The notes: generated by a model from the letters alone, not told the origin. A stretch of 42,136 nucleotides of DNA from an uncultured bacterium (GCA_903826575.1 CAIKEU010000020.1:1-42136), one strand, 5' to 3'. Shown: positions 31,456 through 40,124, counted from the stretch's first letter. Made by a program: numbers and translations.

Positions 31456-32067
31456 TCACGATCCGGCGCCCGATTGAGGGGCTTTGAGAATTCGACGGGC
31501 CTGCTCTACGTACACCAGGCCAGCCCACCAGTAGAGCCCTGTCCCCCAGATGGCGAAAGCCCAGCCAAGAATTCGGGCTGCGTCCCCCAGCGTCAGCCCC
31601 GTTCCCGTTGCGGAATCACCGAGGAGCAGGAATGGGAACCCCCAGAGCAGGCAGAAGGTTGCGGCTTTGCCGAGAAAGTGAACCGGTAGTCCGGTGATGC
31701 CGTGGCGCTTGAGCACGGCCAGGACGCCCGCCAGTATGAGGTCACGAAGTAAGAGCACTCCGACAAGCCACCAGGGAATGATCCCCCGGATTGCAAGGCC
31801 CAGTAGGGTCGCGGCGATGTAGAGCCGATCAGCAAGCGGATCTAACAGTTGGCCTAGGCGGCTGATTTGCCCCGTCGCGCGCGCAATTTTGCCGTCGAGC
31901 CAATCGGTAATACCGCTAATCGTGAGCAGCACGATTGCCCAACCGTCGGCATGTGGGCCGAGGATCAACCACAAAAACAGTGGGACACCGAGCAGTCTTG
32001 CGAATGAGAGCACATTTGGGATGGTCAGAATCCGGTCCGTCTGAACTTCGGTTTCCTGCACGTCCAC
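31456..32067 (-). CDS. CDP-alcohol phosphatidyltransferase (PgsA2-like)
   Basis: 203-aa integral-membrane enzyme that transfers a phosphatidyl group from CDP-diacylglycerol to an alcohol. The full signature D-x2-DG-x2-AR-x8-G-x3-D-x3-D is present from D55 to D80 (DWLDGKIAR, GQLLDPLAD), with about five or six hydrophobic helices. By position it corresponds to mycobacterial pgsA2 (Rv1822), close to gcvH. The acceptor could be glycerol-3-phosphate (PGP synthase) or phosphatidylglycerol (cardiolipin); sequence alone does not decide. The GTG at 32067 lies 8 nt after TAGGGT, which overlaps the stop codon of the upstream gene. Confidence 0.88.
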   Translation of the reverse strand: MDVQETEVQTDRILTIPNVLSFARLLGVPLFLWLILGPHADGWAIVLLTISGITDWLDGKIARATGQISRLGQLLDPLADRLYIAATLLGLAIRGIIPWWLVGVLLLRDLILAGVLAVLKRHGITGLPVHFLGKAATFCLLWGFPFLLLGDSATGTGLTLGDAARILGWAFAIWGTGLYWWAGLVYVEQARRILKAPQSGAGS

Positions 32068-32078
32068 GGCTCGAGACC

Positions 32079-33125
32079 CTACTCGGCTTCCGAGACTGGA
32101 GCGGATGCTGGATCAATCGTCGTCGCCGGAGCAATCCACTCAGGCGATTCCCAAACCGCCGGTTCTGACAAGCCTGATTCAGCCTCGGGCGTGACATCCT
32201 CGGATGCGGTAGCCGCGCTAGGTGAGGTGGCCTGTTCGACGTGCGTCCATGGAGCAATGAGCATCGGATCCAGCGCGGTAGGCACGGCCGGAGGATTGAC
32301 GGTAGGCGCGTCCAGAGCCGGCGCTGGCAGATCCGGAGCAGGCGCATACGGAGCAGGAACAACCGACGCATCCAGAGCCGGTTCTGGCGCACCAACTACC
32401 TCGGGGGCCCCCTGCATGGACACCGGATTCGTCACCGGCACACCAGACACATCAGCGGACGTGACGTTCGCAGCGTGCGCGGAATGCTTACCGTGACGCC
32501 GCGCCACAACCGACCGCCAGATAGCAACGCCGCCAACAATCATGCTCAGGAGTCCGAGCCCTAGACCAATCCACCCGGCCCGCCAGATTCCCGGCATCGT
32601 GAGAGAAACACCCAGATCCGCTGTGATACCCGTTGACGCATCTGAGTTCATAATCACGATGGTGTCGTGATTGCCTGCGGTCGTTGGAATTGAAGCCTGA
32701 GCGCCGCTGGCCTTCTGAGTCCATATCGATTGGCTCTCAGGTGGTGACGGAGTCTGACTACCTGGAACCGAACGGGTTGTGACCTTGCCCCCCGTGGTGA
32801 GGTCGAAAACGACGTCATAGGGAGCGCCGGTGAGATAGGTATCGACACTGCTAGCTGGCGCTGAACCTATAAACATCGAGGCCGCGTTGGGTGAAGACAC
32901 CGTCAGGCGAAGGGTGCCAAGCCCATGGGGAACAGGAATGCTGCTCGCGTCGATCCTGATGTTTTCCACCAGAAGGGCAGCTCCGATGGCGTGCACGGTA
33001 GCTGTGGGAGTGGACACTGATTCGTCCGAGCCGAACAATGCCAACGCGCTACCAGAAACGGACGCGGCAGAAATACCTAGGAGGATCAACACAATCCCCA
33101 GAAGTAAAAGTAGCCACCGCTTCAC
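32079..33125 (-). CDS. Two-TM membrane protein with Pro/Ala-rich C-terminal tail, unknown function
   Basis: 348-aa protein I do not recognise. A helix at about residues 2-24 (KRWLLLLLGIVLILLGISAA), an extracytoplasmic part of about 165 residues (IGAALLVENIRIDASSIPVPHGLGTLRLTV and a Ser/Thr/Pro stretch), a second helix at about 185-206 (WIGLGLGLLSMIVGGVAIWRSV), then a basic patch and a cytoplasmic tail of about 140 residues very rich in Pro, Ala and Val with degenerate PAPxLDAP repeats. The GTG at 33125 is chosen because TAACGT lies 7 nt upstream (leaderless). It ends 11 nt before the phosphatidyltransferase start, so the two may be co-transcribed. The envelope setting suggests a cell-wall or lipid role (weak inference). 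Confidence 0.75.
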   Translation of the reverse strand: MKRWLLLLLGIVLILLGISAASVSGSALALFGSDESVSTPTATVHAIGAALLVENIRIDASSIPVPHGLGTLRLTVSSPNAASMFIGSAPASSVDTYLTGAPYDVVFDLTTGGKVTTRSVPGSQTPSPPESQSIWTQKASGAQASIPTTAGNHDTIVIMNSDASTGITADLGVSLTMPGIWRAGWIGLGLGLLSMIVGGVAIWRSVVARRHGKHSAHAANVTSADVSGVPVTNPVSMQGAPEVVGAPEPALDASVVPAPYAPAPDLPAPALDAPTVNPPAVPTALDPMLIAPWTHVEQATSPSAATASEDVTPEAESGLSEPAVWESPEWIAPATTIDPASAPVSEAE

Positions 33126-33132
33126 ATACCCC

Positions 33133-33138
33133 ACGTTA
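33133..33138 (-). promoter_or_regulatory. -10 box of leaderless two-TM protein gene
   Basis: TAACGT on the minus strand, then 7 nt, then GTG at 33125. This placement decides the start against the longer reading from 33182. Confidence 0.45.
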
Positions 33139-33182
33139 GTCGCGCATGAAGGGCAACGCTGCGCGCGACCCGCCCAGCGCAC

Positions 33183-33188
33183 TACGGT
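33183..33188 (+). promoter_or_regulatory. -10 box of leaderless DnaX-C-like gene
   Basis: TACGGT, then 6 nt (TACACC), then the GTG at 33195. Together with the divergent box at 33133-33138 it makes a compact 69-nt divergent promoter region. Confidence 0.5.
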
Positions 33189-33194
33189 TACACC

Positions 33195-33539
33195 GTGATC
33201 GACTCAACAACCCTCAAATCGCGATGGGTCGAGATTCTCGACGAACTCGAATCTGTTTCCCGTGCGGCGTGGCTTGCCATGTTCGACGGTCGTATCGCGC
33301 GGGTCGATAACGGCGTCTTGGAATTGGACTTCTCTGACGCAACAAAGTTCGCGGGCGTTCACGGCTACGAACGTGATAGCCGCAGCGAACAATTCATCAG
33401 CGCTCTCGAGTCATGCATCACTCAAGTGACCGGGGAATCCCTGACGGTCGTTCTCATGACGACCAACCCTGACAGCGCCGAGCGTTTCGCACTTGACTCT
33501 GGGGCGGGCTTCGACACGTCGGATAGTCGTAGTGAGTGA
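33195..33539 (+). CDS. Orphan protein resembling the C-terminal domain of DnaX (tau/gamma)
   Basis: 114-aa protein. The pattern LKSRWVEILDELESVSRAAWLAMFDGRIARVDNGVLELDFSD, then FISALESCITQVTGESLTVVLM, resembles the C-terminal region of actinobacterial DNA polymerase III gamma/tau, which reads W..VL.....RRFTWILL..A.V....G..L.L.F (from memory). The AAA+ clamp-loader part is absent, so it cannot load clamps alone. It might compete with or modulate DnaX, or be an unrelated reuse of the fold. The GTG start is leaderless. The gene overlaps the flippase start by 8 nt. Assignment rests on pattern similarity. Confidence 0.65.
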   Translation: MIDSTTLKSRWVEILDELESVSRAAWLAMFDGRIARVDNGVLELDFSDATKFAGVHGYERDSRSEQFISALESCITQVTGESLTVVLMTTNPDSAERFALDSGAGFDTSDSRSE

Positions 33540-34758
33540 GCCGTCCCGTCGTCTGACCAAGGCGACACGTTGGTCGTCTATCAGCCAGGCGGCATCGGCT
33601 GGCAGCAATGTCGTCATCGAACTTGCGATCACAGTTTTCATTGGACTCAGCGGCCTAGGCCAATGGACCGTCCGGTACGCCGCGCTCGTGACGGTGATGT
33701 ACCTCGTGCGAGCCGCGCTTAGTGATGTGTTGGTGGCTGATCCTGCGCCTCGAGGCCAGATTCGCGAGGATCCACGCGCCACCTCCCTGGTGGGGCTCGT
33801 ACTGGCCATCGCGCTGGCAGCACTATGCGTGTTCGCCATCGTTGCCGGCGTGACACGCGATCTGAGTTGGCTGGTTGTCGCACTCGCACTACCGGCGGTG
33901 CTTACGCAAGATCTGTTGCGATACATGGGATTCTGGGCGCTAGAACCACAGCTGTCTGCGAGTTTAGATCTGATCTGGCTTGGCGTTTCGTCGCTCGGGG
34001 TACTCGCCATCGCCAGCACTCGTTCGGTCACAATCGCGATTGCGGTGTGGGCGCTCGGTGCACTCCTGAGCGCGTTGTGGGGTCTGCACCAGACCGGGCT
34101 GAGACCACGTTCACCCTCCACTGCCCTTAGGTGGTGGCGGGCTAACCGGGCAATGGGCATCCCAACTCTGGTAGACACCTCCCTCTACCTGCTTGGCAAC
34201 CAAGGCCTGTGGTTCTTTGTGGCAGCCGTTGCCGGTAGTCAAACCCTCGGGGTGCTCCGTCTGGCACTCCTGCTGGCCAATCCTGCGCTGTTGATTTACT
34301 TAGCGGCACAGACAATTCTGGTTCCAACAATCACCCGAGATGGCGCACACGGGAAAAACCTCGTCACCTACGTCGGCATCGCTCTCGTCGCTGGCCTAGC
34401 TTTGTTTGCGGGCGCGACCGTGATCGTGCTGCCAATATTGCGTCACGTCGGCGCGGTTACTGCACCGATCTCGTCTGCATTGATGTGGCTGACTGTCGGC
34501 TTTGTCGCCGCCAGCGCCCCGTACGTGATTACCGCATCCCTACTTCGCGCTAAGCGACATGGCCAGGGATTCCTGACGATGCGAGCCATTGCCACCTTTG
34601 TAACCTTGGTGATTGCAGTGGCGGGGATCGAGTCGTGGGGTGCGAGTGCGGCCATGGCCGGCTTATTCATGGGCACCGCCTGCGCGGCTGTACTTGGACT
34701 ATGGCTATCAACGAGGTGGTTATCGCTTCTGGGCGATGGCGACGAACGTGGGCGCTAG
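33532..34758 (+). CDS. Polysaccharide flippase-like multi-spanning membrane protein
   Basis: 408-aa protein with about 12 predicted helices (for example NVVIELAITVFIGL, ATSLVGLVLAIALAALCVF, YLLGNQGLWFFVAAVAG, YVGIALVAGLALFAGATVIVL). The overall layout and STALRWWRANRAMGIPTLVDTSLYLLGNQ in the middle resemble MATE/Wzx-type lipid-linked oligosaccharide flippases of actinobacterial glycan loci. The GTG at 33532 overlaps the end of the DnaX-C-like gene by 8 nt and implies coupling. Its last 39 nt overlap the convergent GT4-methyltransferase gene. Substrate: probably an undecaprenyl-linked or phospholipid-linked glycan (inference from neighbours). Confidence 0.78.
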   Translation: MSEPSRRLTKATRWSSISQAASAGSNVVIELAITVFIGLSGLGQWTVRYAALVTVMYLVRAALSDVLVADPAPRGQIREDPRATSLVGLVLAIALAALCVFAIVAGVTRDLSWLVVALALPAVLTQDLLRYMGFWALEPQLSASLDLIWLGVSSLGVLAIASTRSVTIAIAVWALGALLSALWGLHQTGLRPRSPSTALRWWRANRAMGIPTLVDTSLYLLGNQGLWFFVAAVAGSQTLGVLRLALLLANPALLIYLAAQTILVPTITRDGAHGKNLVTYVGIALVAGLALFAGATVIVLPILRHVGAVTAPISSALMWLTVGFVAASAPYVITASLLRAKRHGQGFLTMRAIATFVTLVIAVAGIESWGASAAMAGLFMGTACAAVLGLWLSTRWLSLLGDGDERGR

Positions 34759-36573
34759 CTGCAGAGCTGGTTCAAGAATCTGTTGGGGAATGTTCGTCAA
34801 ACGCCCGATGCGGCGTGGGAGTTTGGCTAATTCACGTCGAGCGACCTCGGAGGTCACATCCGTTGGTGTGAGAGCGGCAAGTTCGAGGGAACGGCGCAAA
34901 GAAGCCCTGCTGAGGGGTTCGACGTCGTACCACTGCCCTTTACCCGTCACCCGAACCAACCGATCTGCCATCCCCTGCGGCAGCCAACTCAGCAGCGGGA
35001 GCCCGTAGTGGGCTTCGACCAGACGGAACTTGTTGGGAACCGCGAGGTACAGCCAACCGCCCGGCTTCAAGACGCGGTGAATCTCGCGTAGGTACTCAAG
35101 CTGCTGCTCGTATTCGCCAACGTGTTCCAAAACATGATTGGAGACAACCAGATCGAAGGATTCGTCGTCGAGAGGCAGCTGGCTGCTCTCAAGGAGCACG
35201 AACTCAAACCCATCAGTTGTTTGACGCTCGTCGACTCGATCAACACCAACCACGGAGCCAGCAGGACCAACTAAGCGAGCGAGTTCACGCGCGATGTATC
35301 CCGAGCCACAGCCGTCGTCGAGAATTACCGCACCCTTAAGTGGGGCGACAGCCGCGATGACTGCGGCGATTGCCTCAGCCTTGGCAACTCTGCTCGCTGG
35401 ATCGGAGATCACGTGCGCTTGGCGGGTTTTCTGGTCGGTGGGTGTCGACGAGGCGGCGACGATGGGAGTGGTCACAGCATCAATGTATGTCGACCACGAC
35501 TCATCTGCATCGACGGCAGTCACCTGCGCAGACCACCGGTTGATGTCCGTCCGATTCAACGTTTCGAGTGCTCGACGCCATGCTGCAGGATCTCCGGGTG
35601 CGACGACTAATCCGTTGACATCATCGATCACGCCCTGTGTCAAAGCTGGGAGATCACTTACGATCACAGGTGAGCCATATGCCTGAGCAAGTGCAGTGTT
35701 TTGCGATCCCGTTGCTTCCAAGTACGGCAGGACGGCCGCGTCATGTGTGGCAAACAGACTGTCGATCTCAGCAGCCGGAACATAGCCGCTGCGATAGTCG
35801 ACTCGACCACGCAGGGATGCACGCGACGCCATCTGCCGTAACTGCGCGTCGAGTTCGTCATCCCAACACTCACCTCGAATGGTCACCCGAATGTCCGGAG
35901 TCGATTCAACGGCGTCAAGCAGTAGCGGCAAGCCTTTGTACGGTCGAATAAAACCAAATGCCAACAGGCTGATCGAATCGTCGTCTTGGCTTATCGATGT
36001 TCGATCAGATACACGCCCCGCCAACATCGCTGGCCCATGTGGGGCGAGTGGAACCATTCGAACCTGAGCATCTGGGAAATGCGCGCGAGCTTCGAGACGC
36101 TCGTCCTCACTATGGACAACAACGCCATCGACGACCCCGCGGAACGCATCGATCGCCCGCTGTTGCCACGGCGCCGATTCATGCGGTGTGACGTTATGGG
36201 CGATCAAGATCCGGGTCGGCGTGTGATCTCCACCCGACGCACTCGTCAGAAATGATCGATACGCGGGCACCTGAAAGGGATTTGAATGCGCTAGGACGAT
36301 AACGTCCGCCCCCCGGGCCCGAGCACCAGCTTTCCACCACGACGCAGGGTCGTACCAATCCATGATCCGATGAACCCGTGCATCGAGAGGAACCTCGGGA
36401 GCCCCATTAGGTACAACCAGCTCGCCCGGGTATAGCCGGGTTGGATACTGAGATTTCCACGAAATCACCGACACTTCATGGCCAGCCGCGGTCAGTTGCC
36501 GGGCTAGTTCCGTGGTGTGCTGGGCGATTCCACCCTTAAACGGATGAGTGGGGCCCACAACGACGATGCGCAT
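34720..36573 (-). CDS. Fused GT4 glycosyltransferase and SAM-dependent methyltransferase
   Basis: 617-aa two-domain cytoplasmic enzyme. Residues about 1-370 are a GT4/GT-B glycosyltransferase: VVVGPTHPFKGGIAQHTTELARQL at the N-terminus, LLAFGFIRPYKGLPLLLDA in the nucleotide-sugar domain and PYLEATGSQNTALAQAYGSPVI where GT4 proteins carry the E-x7-E-like motif. Residues about 400-617 are a class I methyltransferase with ILDDGCGSGYIARELA (D417), then DLVVSNHVLEHVGEYEQQLEYLREIHRVLKPGG. One chain could add a sugar and methylate the glycan or its lipid. ATG at 36573 is 7 nt after TAGGCT; ATG at 36576 is the alternative. The 3' end overlaps the flippase gene. Confidence 0.9.
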   Translation of the reverse strand: MRIVVVGPTHPFKGGIAQHTTELARQLTAAGHEVSVISWKSQYPTRLYPGELVVPNGAPEVPLDARVHRIMDWYDPASWWKAGARARGADVIVLAHSNPFQVPAYRSFLTSASGGDHTPTRILIAHNVTPHESAPWQQRAIDAFRGVVDGVVVHSEDERLEARAHFPDAQVRMVPLAPHGPAMLAGRVSDRTSISQDDDSISLLAFGFIRPYKGLPLLLDAVESTPDIRVTIRGECWDDELDAQLRQMASRASLRGRVDYRSGYVPAAEIDSLFATHDAAVLPYLEATGSQNTALAQAYGSPVIVSDLPALTQGVIDDVNGLVVAPGDPAAWRRALETLNRTDINRWSAQVTAVDADESWSTYIDAVTTPIVAASSTPTDQKTRQAHVISDPASRVAKAEAIAAVIAAVAPLKGAVILDDGCGSGYIARELARLVGPAGSVVGVDRVDERQTTDGFEFVLLESSQLPLDDESFDLVVSNHVLEHVGEYEQQLEYLREIHRVLKPGGWLYLAVPNKFRLVEAHYGLPLLSWLPQGMADRLVRVTGKGQWYDVEPLSRASLRRSLELAALTPTDVTSEVARRELAKLPRRIGRLTNIPQQILEPALQLAPTFVAIAQKR

Positions 36574-36580
36574 CATCCGA

Positions 36581-36586
36581 AGCCTA
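36581..36586 (-). promoter_or_regulatory. -10 box of leaderless GT4-methyltransferase gene
   Basis: TAGGCT on the minus strand, then 7 nt, then ATG at 36573 (or 4 nt to ATG at 36576). Confidence 0.45.
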
Positions 36587-36703
36587 TCCTGCGCCAATCG
36601 GATGTGCAGTTAGCGCAAGGTTGGCTGCGTAAAACGACGATCAACTGTGATCAGGACGCTCTCATGACCTACTCTGAACCAAGTCTTGGCTTTGGAGATA
36701 TGC

Positions 36704-37756
36704 GTGACCACATTGATCATCCAGATTCCGTGTCTGAATGAAGAAGAGCAACTCCCGACACTGCTGTCGCAGTTGCCTCGTCATCTCGACGGATTCGACA
36801 CAGTTGAATGGCTCGTCATCGACGACGGGTCGACCGACCGAACCCTCGATGTCGCGCGCGAGTACGGCGTCGATCACATTGTTCGCCTGACGCACAATAA
36901 GGGTCTCGCGAGTGCGTTCCAGGCCGGTCTCGACGCGTGCCTAAAACTCGGCGCGGACGTCATCGTGAACACCGATGCGGATAATCAGTACGACTCGTCA
37001 GCGATTCCTGCGCTCGTCGCTCCGATTCTTTCCGGCGAAGCTGACATGGTTGTTGGAGATCGCGACGTGAGTAACGTTGCGGAGTTCAGCGCAATCAAGA
37101 AATTCCTGCAAAAGGCTGGCACGCGGGTCGTTCAGTGGGCGTCAGGCACGGACGTTCAGGACGCGACGAGCGGATTCCGTGCATACAACCGCGAGGCAGC
37201 ACTCCAACTCGTTGTCGTCACGAAATTCACGTACACGTTGGAAAGTCTGATTCAGGCAGGTAAAAATCTGGTCGCGATCAGTAATGTTTCGGTACCACGA
37301 AATGACGTAGCTCGACCATCACGTCTGTTCAACTCAACTGGCTCGTATGTGCGGCGAAACTCTTTATCGATCTTTCGGGTCTGGGCTGGGTACGAACCGC
37401 TCAGACTCTTTTGGGGTGCTGCTCTTGCCCTTGTGATCTTGGCGGCAATCTGCTGGCTTCCCTACCTCATTTCGGCGATCACCAACTCAGGCGGCGCGCA
37501 TCTACAATCCGTCATCCTTGGATCGGTCTTCCTGATTGCTGCTGTCCAGATGTTCAGCTTGGGCGTACTCGCCGATTTGATGGCATCCACACGCGTTGTG
37601 TCGCAACGAACCTTAGAGCGGGTACGTCGCATCGAGCTCACCTTAGGAGTCGAGCCGTCGCACTACGAGCGGGTAGACCCGTCGTTGCATCGCGACGATC
37701 ACGCTCGGGGAACTACGGTCGGTCAAGGCGAAAGCGCCTCGACCGTTACTAGGTAG
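36704..37756 (+). CDS. Family 2 glycosyltransferase with C-terminal membrane helices
   Basis: 350-aa GT-A glycosyltransferase of the polyprenyl-phosphate sugar synthase (DPM/ArnC-like) type. IIQIPCLNEEEQLPTLLSQLP at the N-terminus, VIDDGSTDRT with D40/D41, and NTDADNQYD with the metal-binding D91-x-D93. VVGDRDVSN and QDATSGFRAYNREAA follow, as in dolichyl-phosphate mannose synthases. Two C-terminal helices (LRLFWGAALALVILAAICWLPYL and VILGSVFLIAAVQMFSLGVLADL) anchor it. It probably makes a lipid-linked sugar donor for the GT-C-like protein encoded opposite. The GTG at 36704 follows GGAG by 6 nt. The 3' end overlaps the next gene by 34 nt. Confidence 0.9.
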   Translation: MTTLIIQIPCLNEEEQLPTLLSQLPRHLDGFDTVEWLVIDDGSTDRTLDVAREYGVDHIVRLTHNKGLASAFQAGLDACLKLGADVIVNTDADNQYDSSAIPALVAPILSGEADMVVGDRDVSNVAEFSAIKKFLQKAGTRVVQWASGTDVQDATSGFRAYNREAALQLVVVTKFTYTLESLIQAGKNLVAISNVSVPRNDVARPSRLFNSTGSYVRRNSLSIFRVWAGYEPLRLFWGAALALVILAAICWLPYLISAITNSGGAHLQSVILGSVFLIAAVQMFSLGVLADLMASTRVVSQRTLERVRRIELTLGVEPSHYERVDPSLHRDDHARGTTVGQGESASTVTR

Positions 37757-39813
37757 GAACGCTCGAACGTCTTGCTTGGTGCCGAATCCAACGTTCGCCA
37801 GTAAAGAGTTGCCGTTTGTCTAACCTGCGACGCGGTGACGTTTTCCGAGCCGATCGCAGGATCGACTTCGACGTTGACGATGCGCCAGTTGTTGGTCGCG
37901 GCCCATTGCTTGAGATCCACGATTGCCTGGGTAGCCTTCGGCCCTGCGAATTGTTCAGTGCGAACGACAGGAACATCGCAGAAAATGCGAAGCGGGGTTT
38001 GCAATGCGCCTGCGTATCCACCGGTAATGAGAACAACGGTTCGTTCGGCATCAACTGTCTTGTTCGCGATGAGATCACACGTCTTACCGATCATCGTGCC
38101 CACTCCGTCGTATTGACGCACCAGCGCAACGGGTTTCGTCGTCGACATAGTTGGTACGAGGAACAACGCTACAAGGACGGCAGCTGCAACGACGCGGATG
38201 GCGCACAGCCCCCCCACCCTCGGAATTAAGCCGGTCAATCGAGCCGCTGCAAACGTGGCCAACAAAATCAAAACGGGATAGCCGAGCATCACCAGATGCC
38301 GAGACGCCCATAGTTGATCGGGTGTGATGTGCCACGCCCAAAAGTACAGCGGTAGGAGCACTCCGAAGCTACCGAGAATCGGTGCCCATGCGTCCCTATC
38401 TTCCGTGCGACTTCGCAGTGCAAACCAGATCAAACCAACAACAGCTAATCCGAGCACGAACCATCCGAAATACCAGGCCGTGGAGACAGTCGTGAGTTCG
38501 TCGTACGTTCTGGCCTGATCAGGAACTTGTCCGTTCATCATTTGCACGATAGCGACTTCGTGTTGGTAACCATCTTTGAGATCAAGGGTGAGACGAACTT
38601 TCTCCCACAGCGGACGTGACGTGAGGAAAACAAAGACGACGATGCATAGCCAGGCGAGCACTCGATAAAGGACGTCTTGATGAGTCGACGACCGCGACGA
38701 AATCCATCCACGGATAGGCATGATGTTGTTCGCGAGTCTGGAGACAGCAAAAGCGCCGAGCACGAGGCCGATAAATTCAGAGGCCGTTTCCCATCGCAAT
38801 CGATAGAGATACTCAGGTGTGGTGATGGCATAAACGGAGATTGCGATGAACGGCACAACCACTGCGGGGATTACCGCACGGTAAGCGACTTCTCGTGCCC
38901 GCCACGGCTCACGTTCTGAGCCAAGCACCCAAATACCCACCGCGGCCACGGCAACTAATCCCCCGACCGCCACCCCATCGAGCCGACAAAACGTCGTAGC
39001 GCCCATTGTTGCCGTGGCAATCCATGCGAGTCGGGAATCGGCCTGTTGAAGGGCGCGGGTGAGTATGGCAAGTCCACCAAACAGCATCACCATCGTTGCC
39101 CCTTCGCTGAAGGCGCTTCGCGCAACGTACAAAGTTGGCAACCCCACGGCCATCGTCAGCGAGGGGAGTACGGCCCACCAACCTGGCAGGAAGCGACGAG
39201 CCCAAGCGAATAGAGCGACGAGGGCCAGACCAGTGAGGATCGCATTCCCCCACATGAGTCCTGACGGACCGAGCACACGTTGAAAGTGGCCCAGCAGGAT
39301 GGGTAGTAGTGGGCCGCCCTGGGACAATATGTTGCCGGAGGGAAGCTGCACATAGGCGTAACTAGCGGCCGTCAATCCGGAGACGGCTGAAGTGATAGCC
39401 GTCGTTCCAGATTCAAGTGGAAAGGAATTGTGATCGGCGAACCATCGACCCGTGGTGGAGTAGAAGCCAGGATCACGTTCGATGATGAACCACTGCCCGG
39501 CCGTCACACAGCAGAAGATGACGAAGCCGACTACGCCAGCCCACACCGTCGCAACCATCGTCACGTCACCGCGCGTTGGTGTCTCTGCTGTGTCGGTAGC
39601 CATCAATCGACGCACGGTGAACACAGCGGCGATTGTCGCGGCCACGATCGCAAGCCAACCGGGCGTCCGCGCGAGCGCACATAGAAGCGCTACGACTCCA
39701 TACACCGCGAGCATTGGAGCAACAAGATCAACCGATGCAAATAGCCAACGACTCAGCCGTGACGCAGTGGTCATGTGACCCGCCGCGTCGTCGAGCGCTG
39801 GGTTCGCAGACAT
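37723..39813 (-). CDS. Large membrane glycosyltransferase-like protein (GT-C/ArnT-PMT type)
   Basis: 696-aa protein with about 12 hydrophobic segments and a C-terminal extracytoplasmic domain (about 540-696). The first large external loop contains ERDPGFYSTTGRWFADHNSF; the acidic pair before PGFY fits the catalytic loop of GT-C enzymes that use polyprenyl-phosphate sugars. GPSGLMWGNAILTGLALVALF and LYVARSAFSEGATMVMLFGGLAILTRAL are typical of this actinobacterial family. The adjacent GT2 could supply its donor. ATG at 39813 is 6 nt after TAGTCT; GTG at 39819 is the longer alternative. It is convergent and overlapping with the GT2 gene. Confidence 0.82.
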   Translation of the reverse strand: MSANPALDDAAGHMTTASRLSRWLFASVDLVAPMLAVYGVVALLCALARTPGWLAIVAATIAAVFTVRRLMATDTAETPTRGDVTMVATVWAGVVGFVIFCCVTAGQWFIIERDPGFYSTTGRWFADHNSFPLESGTTAITSAVSGLTAASYAYVQLPSGNILSQGGPLLPILLGHFQRVLGPSGLMWGNAILTGLALVALFAWARRFLPGWWAVLPSLTMAVGLPTLYVARSAFSEGATMVMLFGGLAILTRALQQADSRLAWIATATMGATTFCRLDGVAVGGLVAVAAVGIWVLGSEREPWRAREVAYRAVIPAVVVPFIAISVYAITTPEYLYRLRWETASEFIGLVLGAFAVSRLANNIMPIRGWISSRSSTHQDVLYRVLAWLCIVVFVFLTSRPLWEKVRLTLDLKDGYQHEVAIVQMMNGQVPDQARTYDELTTVSTAWYFGWFVLGLAVVGLIWFALRSRTEDRDAWAPILGSFGVLLPLYFWAWHITPDQLWASRHLVMLGYPVLILLATFAAARLTGLIPRVGGLCAIRVVAAAVLVALFLVPTMSTTKPVALVRQYDGVGTMIGKTCDLIANKTVDAERTVVLITGGYAGALQTPLRIFCDVPVVRTEQFAGPKATQAIVDLKQWAATNNWRIVNVEVDPAIGSENVTASQVRQTATLYWRTLDSAPSKTFERSYLVTVEALSP

Positions 39814-39819
39814 TGCCAC

Positions 39820-39825
39820 AGACTA
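39820..39825 (-). promoter_or_regulatory. -10 box of leaderless GT-C-like gene
   Basis: TAGTCT on the minus strand, then 6 nt (GTGGCA), then ATG at 39813. It favours this ATG over the GTG at 39819. Confidence 0.5.
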
Positions 39826-40124
39826 ATGCGTACACGAGGTGGTCGCGTGCGCGCGTGCCGCCTATTTTCACTCCAAACTGCGCCACTATCGGCCCGTTTC
39901 AGGGGTCACGAACCAGCCATCGCAGGTCTGACCGTCCAGTTTCGATCAATCATAGTTTTCAAATGTTGAAACGGCGGCTCGAGACAATCTGGCACCAGCG
40001 ACGAAATCCCTGTTGCGCATGTCTTTTGCCCTCCAGGGGTGAAATATTCCACAACAGCTTCGTAACCGACGTGATGGCAACTGAAAACGGTTTGCGCACA
40101 CTCCCACACTTTGACCCCGGCAGA

